A stretch of DNA of 64,000 nucleotides, taken from the NCBI GenBank assembly GCA_016928435.1, contig JAFGKT010000008.1, positions 1 to 64,000 of the forward strand, given 5' to 3'. Position numbers and translations under genes: made by a program. Shown piece by piece: positions 24,129-31,881 of this stretch. Under the pieces are notes generated by a model. That model made no database searches. It worked only from the letters and a program-made list of their open reading frames with translations, and was not told the origin of the DNA. The stretch's first letter is position 1, and each line of letters starts with the position of its first letter. Source of the stretch: Sedimentisphaerales bacterium (GTDB lineage: Bacteria > Planctomycetota > Phycisphaerae > Sedimentisphaerales > SM23-30).

Positions 24129-25943
24129 ATGACGAGCAGTGATAGACATTATGATGTGATTGTGGTGGGGGGCGGACACGCTGGTGTGGAAGCGGCGAAC
24201 GCGGCGGCGCGGATGGGGGCGACTACGGCGTTGGTTACGATGCAGGGTGATAATATCGCGCAGATGAGCTGCAACCCGGCGATAGGGGGGTTGGCTAAAG
24301 GACAGATCGCGCGGGAAGTTGACGCGATGGGGGGGCTGATGGGGTTAGCGACGGATTTGGCGGGGATTCAGTTTCGGATGCTGAACCGGTCGAAGGGCCC
24401 GGCGGTTTGGGCGCCGCGGGCACAAGCGGATCAGGATGACTATAGTCGGCAGATGACGCGGTTGCTAAAGGCGGTGGCGAACTTGGATATTGTGGTGGGG
24501 ACGGTTGATGGGTTGAAGATCGCTGATGGAGCGGTGCAAGGAGTGGTTTTGCAGGATGGCGGAGTGTTGGCGGCTTCGGCGGTGGTACTGACGGTGGGTA
24601 CGTTTTTGCGGGGAATGATGCACACAGGCGAGAAGCAGTGGGCCGGCGGTCGCTATGGGGAAGCTGCGGCCGAGGAGCTGTCTTGCGGGTTGAGCGAGGC
24701 GGGGTTGAGACTGGAGCGATTGAAGACCGGTACGCCTGCGCGGATCGATGCGAATACTATAGATTATAGCGGGTTGGGTGAACAACCGGGAGATGACGAT
24801 CCAAGGCCTTTCAGTTTCATGAATGACCGGATTACACAGTCACAGGTTAGCTGTTGGGTGACATATACGAATAGTCGGACGCATGAGATTATACGGTCGG
24901 CGTTGGATCGGGCGCCGTTATATACTGGGCAAATCAAGTCGATTGGGCCTCGCTATTGTCCGAGTATCGAGACAAAGATAATACGTTTTGCTGATAAGGA
25001 TCGGCACCAGATTTTTTTGGAACCGCAGGGGCGGGATACGAATTGGATTTATTGCAATGGGATTAGCACTTCGTTGCCTTGCGATGTGCAAGAAGCGATG
25101 ATTCATTCGATCGAGGGTTTGGAGCAGGCGAAGATTCTGCGGTACGGGTACGCGATCGAGTATGATTATATACCGCCGGACCAGATTTACGCGACGTTGG
25201 AGACGAAAAAGGTGGCGGGGCTTTTTCTGGCGGGGCAGATTAACGGTACGAGCGGCTATGAAGAAGCGGCCGGTCAGGGTTTGCTGGCGGGAGTGAACGC
25301 GGCAAGGCGGGTGGCGGGACAAGAGCCCGTCATGCTTAGGCGGGACGAAGCGTACATTGGAGTAATGATAGACGATTTGATTACCAAAGGTGTGGATGAG
25401 CCGTATCGTATGTTTACGTCGCGGGCAGAATATCGGCTTTTGCTGCGGAGTGACAACGCGGACGGGCGCTTGACCGCGAAGGCGCACGATTGGGGAGTGA
25501 CGACGGCGGAGCGTTGGGAGCGGTTCCAGAAAAAAGAGCAACAGAAGCAGGAGCTTGCGGAGGAGTTGGAGGCGAGGCAGATCGATGGTAAGCCTTTGGT
25601 GCAGTTGCTGCGTCAGCAAGGACGGGGTGTGGATTGGCTGATGGAGCAAGTAAGTGATTTGGTGGAGCGGGGGTATATGGCGGACGCCTGGGAGACGGTG
25701 GTTAACGATTTGCGTTATGAGGGGTATGTTCAGAAGCAGCAGCGTTTGGTTGAGCGGTTCGCCAAGGCTGAGCGTGTGAAGCTGCCTGCGGATTTGGACT
25801 ATAGGCAGATACCGCAGTTGCGTTGTGAGGCGCAGGAGAAGTTGGAGGCGGTTCGGCCGATAACCTTGGGGCAGGCGGCGCGAATCAGCGGAATTAATCC
25901 AGCGGATATTACGGTGTTGATGGTGCATCTGAGGCGGAAGTAG
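24129..25943 (+). CDS. mnmG: tRNA uridine 5-carboxymethylaminomethyl modification enzyme
   Basis: 604 residues from ATG 24129 (a TTG just before it is in frame). The FAD-binding N-terminus reads VIVVGGGHAGVEAANAAARMG; the GidA signatures GPRYCPSIE and SGYEEAAGQGLLAGVNAAR are present, and the C-terminal tRNA-binding domain is complete (ISGINPADITVLMVHL). With MnmE (not in the window) it modifies U34 of several tRNAs. Length and motifs are normal. Confidence 0.97.
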   Translation: MTSSDRHYDVIVVGGGHAGVEAANAAARMGATTALVTMQGDNIAQMSCNPAIGGLAKGQIAREVDAMGGLMGLATDLAGIQFRMLNRSKGPAVWAPRAQADQDDYSRQMTRLLKAVANLDIVVGTVDGLKIADGAVQGVVLQDGGVLAASAVVLTVGTFLRGMMHTGEKQWAGGRYGEAAAEELSCGLSEAGLRLERLKTGTPARIDANTIDYSGLGEQPGDDDPRPFSFMNDRITQSQVSCWVTYTNSRTHEIIRSALDRAPLYTGQIKSIGPRYCPSIETKIIRFADKDRHQIFLEPQGRDTNWIYCNGISTSLPCDVQEAMIHSIEGLEQAKILRYGYAIEYDYIPPDQIYATLETKKVAGLFLAGQINGTSGYEEAAGQGLLAGVNAARRVAGQEPVMLRRDEAYIGVMIDDLITKGVDEPYRMFTSRAEYRLLLRSDNADGRLTAKAHDWGVTTAERWERFQKKEQQKQELAEELEARQIDGKPLVQLLRQQGRGVDWLMEQVSDLVERGYMADAWETVVNDLRYEGYVQKQQRLVERFAKAERVKLPADLDYRQIPQLRCEAQEKLEAVRPITLGQAARISGINPADITVLMVHLRRK

Positions 25944-26339
25944 GGGCGGGCGTGCTGTATTAATCGGGGATGCGGGAGGAAAATAGGGTTGGTTGGGGCC
26001 ACAATAATGTAGTATTTGTGCATCCAGAAGATTGGCATTGGGGCAAAAAGAGGGCTTGAGGGGTGACGGGGGATTATTGGGCGTGTATTGGGGGTTTTTG
26101 AGGGAGTATTGTAGTTGTTGGATGTAATCTTCGGGTTGTTCGGCACAACCGCTACATTTGGCATAACCGCTCTTAAGCATTTTATAACAGTATTTTATGT
26201 GATTCTTGAATTTAAGTTGACAAAATGCGGTGTCGATAGTTAAACTAGGCATTATGGGCAAGGTACAGAGTTGTGCTTTGGCTCAGGTCAAGCTTAGAAG
26301 CGAGCAAGCCAATAACATATAAAGCTGGAGAATTTTATT
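25944..26339. promoter_or_regulatory. promoter region with tandem 12-mers
   Basis: Nearly 400 bases without a gene. TTGACA (26217-26222), an 18-base spacer and TAAACT (26241-26246) form a good promoter for the HTH-receiver gene. Upstream, GGCACAACCGCT, ACATTT and GGCATAACCGCT (about 26142-26171) give two near-identical 12-mers at an 18-base period, a possible operator. The remainder shows nothing recognisable. Confidence 0.5.
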
Positions 26340-26903
26340 ATGAAAAGCGTTTATTCCACGGGTGAGGCGGCGGCCATCTGCAAAGTTAGTCAGCAAACGA
26401 TCATTCGTTGTTTTGACGCTGGTAAGCTACAGGGGTTTCGGGTGCCGGGCTCGCGTTTTCGCCGGATACCGCGTGAAAGTCTTATCAAGTTTATGAAGGA
26501 AAACGACATACCATTGGATCTGCTGGATTCGGGTAGGCGTAAAGTGTTGGTTGTGGATGACGATCCGGAAATTGTGGAATTGATGGTTGATGTTTTGGAG
26601 CGTGACGGTCGTTTTGACGTTCGCACGGCGGGCAGCGGTTACGACGCTGGTGTGATGACGCAGGAGTTTCAGCCTGACATTATTATTTTGGATTACATGC
26701 TGCCGGACGTTAACGGCAACGTTGTATGCAAGACGATTCGGCAGAACCCGGCGTTTGAGCACATGAAGATAATCATCGTATCGGGCGTAGTGAACCCCGA
26801 TGAAGTATCGCAGCTTATAGAGGCAGGCGCAGATGAGTTTTTGCAAAAGCCCTTCAGTATCGATGAGCTGGTGAGTAAAATGACGTCGCTTTTGGCACTT
26901 TGA
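26340..26903 (+). CDS. excisionase-type HTH fused to a receiver domain
   Basis: 187 residues. Residues 1-50 are a BldC/excisionase-like winged HTH (YSTGEAAAICKVSQQTIIRC...GSRFRRIPRESL). Residues 67-187 are a receiver with DDD at 73-75, phosphoacceptor D118 in IILDYMLP, S148 and K170 in QKPF. The order is inverted relative to ordinary response regulators, DNA-binding domain first. It is followed at 91 bases by an HDOD-histidine kinase gene that may be its partner. A consensus-like promoter lies about 95 bases upstream. Confidence 0.92.
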   Translation: MKSVYSTGEAAAICKVSQQTIIRCFDAGKLQGFRVPGSRFRRIPRESLIKFMKENDIPLDLLDSGRRKVLVVDDDPEIVELMVDVLERDGRFDVRTAGSGYDAGVMTQEFQPDIIILDYMLPDVNGNVVCKTIRQNPAFEHMKIIIVSGVVNPDEVSQLIEAGADEFLQKPFSIDELVSKMTSLLAL

Positions 26904-26994
26904 TTTTAGTTACTGAGAGAGCGGATTGTGCTGTGGTCGCGCAAGGGTGAGGGATCCGGGCGCACGAAATATATTTTGATATGCGAGTATAACC

Positions 26995-29298
26995 ATGTCT
27001 GAGAGTCAGCAATCAGAACAGGCCAAGAGTAAACGTATTGAACTTATCTTACAGCAGCTCAATATGCTGCCGACGCTCCCGGCGGTGGCTGCTCGTCTGC
27101 TGCAAGTTACGGTACGAAGCAACAGTCAAGCGTCGGAAGTAGTCAGGCTTATCGAGTCTGACGCTTCGCTGGCGAGCAAGATTGTTTCGATGGCGACACG
27201 GGGTGGAACAGGCCTGAAACGACAAGCGGTTTCGGTGAGCAAAGCGGTGGTACTGCTGGGGTTTGACGCGGTTCGTAACGCGGTTCTGAGTATCAAGGTT
27301 TTCGAGACGTTGTGCGACAGCGATGAGAATCGGCAATCAGAGCTTGATCCGCGGGGGTTATGGAAATTCAGTTTGGCTGTGGGGTGCGGAGCAAAACTGC
27401 TGGCGGAAAAGATAGACCGTCATATCGATCCGGAAGAGGCTTTTCTTTGCGGCTTGCTGCATAATATGGGTAAACTGGCCCTTTTGGCGGCACTGCCGAA
27501 GAGCTATGCTCGGGTTGTCCAAATTACCGAAAACACCTTAGCTGACATTGCTGATATAGAGCAGCGGGTTTTAGGGGTTGATCATTGTATCGCGGGCAAG
27601 CGTTTGGCTGAGCGTTGGCAGTTGCCTGAAGCTGTGGTGGAGACGGTTTGGCTCTATCAAGAGGGCCTGGGAACTCTGCCGGAAGCGGTGAAGAATCGTC
27701 GCTTGGTTGAGATTGTACACGTGGCTGAGGCTTTGGCTCGTCAGCAGCGTTTGGGATATTCCGGGAACCATCGGATTGGTGAAAACGCGGCGGATTTGGC
27801 GGAGCAACTTGGTTGTGACCGCAATACGTTTGAAAAAATCAGTCTGCAATTGTGCGAATCGATCAGCGAACGGGCGATGATGGTTGGCATTGACGCGGTT
27901 GAGCCGGCTTCGCTGTACCATGAGGCTTTGGGCGAGGCCAACAGTGAGCTGGCGCGTTTGAACAACCGTTTGCAGAATCAGAACCGACAACTGCAACTGC
28001 GCAGTTGTTATTTCGCTTTGCTGAATCAATTAAGCGAAGGTTTGTCGAACTGCCGTACGGTGCAGAATACTTGCGATCTGATAGCGGGTATTTGGCAGAG
28101 ACATATAGGCGGGCGGGCGTGCGCGGTTACGGCGCTGTCGGCGGATGGAAGTATTTTTGAAGGGGTTGTCAAAAAGAGCGCTGACGAAGGGGCGACACCA
28201 TTTGTGATAGACAACGACGATGAAGTACAATGTTTCACGGATTTGATTCATCAGAACACAGCAGGTTTTGTGGTTCGCACTTGCGGCACAGAAGAAGCTT
28301 CGCTTTTGGATATGATATCGGGTGATTTCCCGGTGGAAGAATCATTGGTGATGCCTTTATTGAGCGGAGATCAAGTGATTGGGCTGCTGTTCTGGGTCGG
28401 CGACGCTGAGAATGCGGATTACAGCAGTCAAATAAAGGAGCTTCAGGGATTTAGCAACGGTGTTGGTTTGGCTATTACTCGCAGTCAGCGTACCGAGCAG
28501 CAATCATTGCTTTGCGAGCAATTGGCGCGAGTGAATCGTCAGTTGCGCAGTTCTCAGGCGGAGCTGGCGCAGAAGCAGAGCATGGCTTCGGTTGGTGAAA
28601 TGGCGTGTGGCGCGGCTCATGAGATGAACAACCCTTTGGCGGTGATTGTGGGTCGGGCGCAGTTGCTGGCTTCTACGGAAGAAGACGGAAAGCGCAAGAA
28701 GATGCTGGACGCTATTAGTGAGCGGGGCGCGGAACTGAGTGATATAATCTCGGGGATGCTGGAGTTTGCCAAGCCTGAGGTGCCGAATCCTTCGCCGGTG
28801 GACTTGAGCGGATTCGTAAGCAATTGCGTGACGAGTCATAGCGAGCGAGCGGAGCAGGCGAAGGCTGCGATAGCTGTTGACGTGAGCGATAGTTTGCCGG
28901 CGGTTTATGTCGATCGGGGGCAGATGGTGGAAGTGGTTGGCGAGATATTGAAAAACTCGATAGAGTCTTTCGGGGAAAAAGGCGGTCGGATTGAGATTTC
29001 AGCCAGTTACAACGAATGGGATGATACGGTAATTCTCAAGATAACCGACAACGGCTGTGGGATGGACGCGGAGACATTGAGCAAGGCGCGAGATCCATTT
29101 TTCTCGGCGAAGAAAGCCGGTCGCAAGCGAGGCTTGGGGCTTAGCCGCAGCAACCGTTTGGTGGAAGGCGTTCATGGTCGAATGACCATTACAAGCGAAA
29201 CGGGCAAGGGCACGACGGTGCTATTGGCGTTGCCGGCCCACGACGAGAGCAAAACTCCGGACCACGATAACGCTGGGCAGAAGGTTTCGTCTTTATGA
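26995..29298 (+). CDS. HDOD-GAF-histidine kinase
   Basis: 767 residues. The N-terminal HDOD domain spans about 15-215 (LNMLPTLPAVAARLLQV, IESDASLASKIVSMA, GLLHNMGKLALLAAL). A helical linker with a coiled coil lies around 310-335. A GAF-like sensor covers about 340-500. The kinase core has H542 in CGAAHEMNNPLAVI, then a HATPase with DNGCGMD and GLGLSRSNRLVEG. There is no membrane segment. HDOD modules replace HD hydrolases in signalling proteins and usually act by binding partners. Together with the preceding HTH-receiver and following GAF protein it looks like one signalling unit. Confidence 0.92.
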   Translation: MSESQQSEQAKSKRIELILQQLNMLPTLPAVAARLLQVTVRSNSQASEVVRLIESDASLASKIVSMATRGGTGLKRQAVSVSKAVVLLGFDAVRNAVLSIKVFETLCDSDENRQSELDPRGLWKFSLAVGCGAKLLAEKIDRHIDPEEAFLCGLLHNMGKLALLAALPKSYARVVQITENTLADIADIEQRVLGVDHCIAGKRLAERWQLPEAVVETVWLYQEGLGTLPEAVKNRRLVEIVHVAEALARQQRLGYSGNHRIGENAADLAEQLGCDRNTFEKISLQLCESISERAMMVGIDAVEPASLYHEALGEANSELARLNNRLQNQNRQLQLRSCYFALLNQLSEGLSNCRTVQNTCDLIAGIWQRHIGGRACAVTALSADGSIFEGVVKKSADEGATPFVIDNDDEVQCFTDLIHQNTAGFVVRTCGTEEASLLDMISGDFPVEESLVMPLLSGDQVIGLLFWVGDAENADYSSQIKELQGFSNGVGLAITRSQRTEQQSLLCEQLARVNRQLRSSQAELAQKQSMASVGEMACGAAHEMNNPLAVIVGRAQLLASTEEDGKRKKMLDAISERGAELSDIISGMLEFAKPEVPNPSPVDLSGFVSNCVTSHSERAEQAKAAIAVDVSDSLPAVYVDRGQMVEVVGEILKNSIESFGEKGGRIEISASYNEWDDTVILKITDNGCGMDAETLSKARDPFFSAKKAGRKRGLGLSRSNRLVEGVHGRMTITSETGKGTTVLLALPAHDESKTPDHDNAGQKVSSL

Positions 29299-29400
29299 TG
29301 AGCCTTTAATAGCTCGGGTGGATTGGCGTTGCATCCTTGGTAGATTTGGACTTTCTGTTATCATTTAGTAGTAATTTCATATATATTGGAGAGACTTAGA

Positions 29401-30471
29401 GTGTTAGGGGCAGAAAAGAAGAATATAACTATCCTTTCATTGCTGAATACGCGGTTGGACCAACAGTTGCGGGATCAGTTGCGGGGCCGGTCGCGGTTTG
29501 CGTATCGGCGGGGACACGGGCTATTCAACTCGGCGCGGTTGGAACAACTGCAGGACAGTAACTTTTGGACGATGGCGCCGGTTGATCGGTTTGACGTGAT
29601 TTTGGTTCAGGTTATGCCGGAAGATTTGGCGCGTTTGACAGCCAAAGAATCTGTTGGCCCGGAAGCGGGCTTGGCACGGCGGTGGTCGTCGGTTCCGGCG
29701 GCGGTGGTTGCGGTTTTAGAAGACGGCCAGTTGGACTCGGCGGTGCAAGCGGCAATGCTGGATTTTGACGGGATATTAGCCAGTTCGTACGACATTGGCA
29801 GCCTGGAGCAAACGGTGACGCGGGCGATGCAGCGGCATCGGGATCGTAATTATTTAGCTCATCGGTATGGGAAATTGCGCAGGGTTTGCCGGGAGGTTAA
29901 TAAGCGCAGGCGGCATCTGCGGCAAAAGGTGGATTTGCTTTGCGGCGATATGGTGGACTCGAATATGAATCTGGCTGAGACTGTACGGCGTTTGCGGGAC
30001 GCGTATGGTTTCCAAAGCAGTCTGCTGGGTGAGTATGACATGGGTTGTATGCTGCACAAGGCGCTCCGCGAGATCAGCGAAAAGAGCGAAGGAGCCAACA
30101 CGGCGTTTTACAGTTGCGCAAGCGGCGCGTTCGAGGCGCATATTGTGGCAGACGGCGGTGACTGCGCAGAGATAGGCTGGACGGAACGGGCTTTTACGCA
30201 TAGCGTTGTTGAGGAAGTACGCAGGGTTAGGGGGAATGTGTGCGTCAATAACGCGGGGGTGTGGGAAACTGATGATGCGGACAGTGTTCTGGCGGGTTTG
30301 AAGGTTTTGGCTTGTCCGGTTTGCGATGACGGGGTTTTGGTTGGTGTTTTGGTTTTGTATCGCTTGGAGGAGGCGTTTAGCAAGGTGGAGATCAACCGGG
30401 TGGAAAGTTTCTTGGCGCCTTTGGGACGGGTACTGACGGCGTTGGAAAAACTGGTGACGATAGTGGGGTAG
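29401..30471 (+). CDS. GAF-like signalling protein with receiver-like N-terminus
   Basis: 356 residues. I start at GTG 29401, since the GGAGAG seven bases before it is a ribosome-binding site; the TTG at 29386 overlaps that site. Residues 8-150 alternate hydrophobic strands and helices like a receiver (ITILSLL, FDVILVQVMP, AAVVAVLED, DGILAS) but lack the acidic pocket and the phosphorylated Asp. A basic helical linker follows, then a GAF-like domain at about 210-350. It is likely a non-phosphorylated adaptor of the upstream kinase system (inference). Confidence 0.7.
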   Translation: MLGAEKKNITILSLLNTRLDQQLRDQLRGRSRFAYRRGHGLFNSARLEQLQDSNFWTMAPVDRFDVILVQVMPEDLARLTAKESVGPEAGLARRWSSVPAAVVAVLEDGQLDSAVQAAMLDFDGILASSYDIGSLEQTVTRAMQRHRDRNYLAHRYGKLRRVCREVNKRRRHLRQKVDLLCGDMVDSNMNLAETVRRLRDAYGFQSSLLGEYDMGCMLHKALREISEKSEGANTAFYSCASGAFEAHIVADGGDCAEIGWTERAFTHSVVEEVRRVRGNVCVNNAGVWETDDADSVLAGLKVLACPVCDDGVLVGVLVLYRLEEAFSKVEINRVESFLAPLGRVLTALEKLVTIVG

Positions 30472-30476
30472 TTGAC

Positions 30477-30506
30477 CGCGTGTGCAAACGAGTTGTACAC
30501 CCTACG
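30477..30506 (+). repeat. dispersed repeat family C, copy 1
   Basis: CGCGTGTGCAAACGAGTTGT followed by ACACCCTACG. The reverse complement of 56586-56615 differs at only two of the aligned bases. The core is an imperfect inverted repeat (GTGTGCAAAC / GTTGCACAC in copy 2). Confidence 0.7.
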
Positions 30507-30717
30507 GCTCGATGTTAGTTAGGGGGTATAGGGGGCAGGGATTTAATCCCGGCGGTGCGAGCCGCACTGGCAGATATTACGCTTGGGGCTCGGATTGGGG
30601 GTTTTGGGGCGGATTGGGGAGTTTTTTCATTTTTTTGTAACATTTTGGGCCGATTATGCATCAAATATACAGTTATGAGCGAAAGCCCCGCGTCAGTTAT
30701 ACCACGGCCGAGCGTTG

Positions 30718-31206
30718 ATGCCGAGTCTGGAGGTGCGCCGTGAAGCCATTGAAGAAAGGATTGCTGAGACGAGAGATAATATTAGGAATCAAACAGAACA
30801 AGACAGAATCTGCAGCGAGCTCGAGGAAATCGTGGCTTTGCGGCAATATGAACTAGAGAGCGGTAGGGACGCGCGTATAGAACTGGTAAATGCCCGTATC
30901 GCTGTTGCTGAACGACAAGAGATGGTCAGGCAGCAGAACGGCGGGGCGCAAGTGGATGCTTGGACCAATGAGTTGTCGGATATGGCGATCGAGATTGCGA
31001 GCATAGAGGGTTCTCAGCGGTTCACGTGGAGTCAATTGTCGCGGGTGCGCAATGTACAGCCGTTGGCGGAGGAGTTTGCGGAATGCCAACGGGAGTTGGA
31101 GATTGCGGAGTATCAATATAATCAAGCCCGTCAAGAAGTTGCGGAGATGCAAGCGAGGATAGACCGTTTGGCGGCGCCGGTAGTTGTTATTTTGAGCGGG
31201 GATTGA
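30718..31206 (+). CDS. coiled-coil protein of unknown function
   Basis: 162 residues from ATG 30718, almost wholly predicted helix with heptad-like Leu/Ile/Ala spacing, Glu- and Arg-rich, ending in a short hydrophobic PVVVILSG. No domain is recognised and there is no signal peptide. The start is weak: no ribosome-binding site, and another short frame (from ATG 30675, stop 30743) overlaps it. A frameshift joining the two is possible. The neighbour downstream is a lipoprotein gene. Confidence 0.55.
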   Translation: MPSLEVRREAIEERIAETRDNIRNQTEQDRICSELEEIVALRQYELESGRDARIELVNARIAVAERQEMVRQQNGGAQVDAWTNELSDMAIEIASIEGSQRFTWSQLSRVRNVQPLAEEFAECQRELEIAEYQYNQARQEVAEMQARIDRLAAPVVVILSGD

Positions 31207-31320
31207 ATTGTGGAAATTACTTGCGAATAGAGGCTGAGTCGAGGATAATACGGGGAATGTAGTAGGTTTGGATCTATTATGCATTGTAAGTTTCACAATT
31301 TGAAGATGGAGGACTCGGCA

Positions 31321-31776
31321 GTGAGAGCAGATAAAACCAATGTGGCTGTGGGTACTTTTGTTAAAAGCGTGAGTAAAATTGTTTTGGTGTTGGTACTATT
31401 GGCTAGTGCAGCATTGCTAACTTCGTGCCAAACACCATCAATGCCTGTTGATGAGAATCTCACAGGAACCTATACGCTGGTATCAGTCGATGGCTATGAA
31501 GTACCGGCTGTGGTTACACACGGCGATACGGATATTCGCGTGGAGTCGGGCAGATTTGACATTAATCCTGATTATACATGCCGTAGTACCACGCTTTTTG
31601 GCCGGGCGTCCAGTACTGATTTAATCACACGAGAGGTGGACGCTACTTACACTTTGCAGGGTTCGACATTGCACATGCAATGGCAAGGGGCCGGTCGAAC
31701 GATAGGAACCGTCGAAGATAACACATTCACGATGAACAACGAGGGAATGGTATTCGTGTACGAGAAACTGCCCTAG
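31321..31776 (+). CDS. small lipoprotein, lipocalin-like fold possible
   Basis: 151 residues starting at GTG 31321, eight bases after a strong GGAGG. A long signal peptide ends in a lipobox LLTSC at about residues 32-36. The mature part (LTGTYTLVSVDGYEVPAVV, GRFDINPDYTCRSTTLF, TIGTVEDNTFTM) has the beta-strand pattern and W/Y-L-x-S-V-D-G start typical of small lipocalin-like stress lipoproteins. Its exact role is unknown. Confidence 0.75.
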   Translation: MRADKTNVAVGTFVKSVSKIVLVLVLLASAALLTSCQTPSMPVDENLTGTYTLVSVDGYEVPAVVTHGDTDIRVESGRFDINPDYTCRSTTLFGRASSTDLITREVDATYTLQGSTLHMQWQGAGRTIGTVEDNTFTMNNEGMVFVYEKLP

Positions 31777-31797
31777 TTATTCACGTCACGAAAAAGT

Positions 31798-31850
31798 GGG
31801 CGTGTTGCCCAGCGTAACTCAAGCGTTTCTGCTTGAGATTTATGGCTGGG
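31798..31850. terminator. nested hairpin between convergent genes
   Basis: CCCAGC (31808-31813) pairs with GCTGGG (31845-31850) and encloses a perfect inner hairpin CTCAAGC / GCTTGAG (31818-31824, 31831-31837). It lies between two genes that end towards each other, a typical position for a bidirectional terminator, although the following tract (AAAATTCTC) is short. The overlapping GGGCGTGTTGCCCA (31798-31811) recurs inverted at 73-86. Confidence 0.55.
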
Positions 31851-31881
31851 AAAATTCTCACGTTTATGCTTGATTGGTGGT

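Noticed and set aside
30555..30743. 62-codon open frame before the coiled-coil gene
   Set aside because: No homology recognised and no ribosome-binding site; only its end overlaps a real candidate gene.
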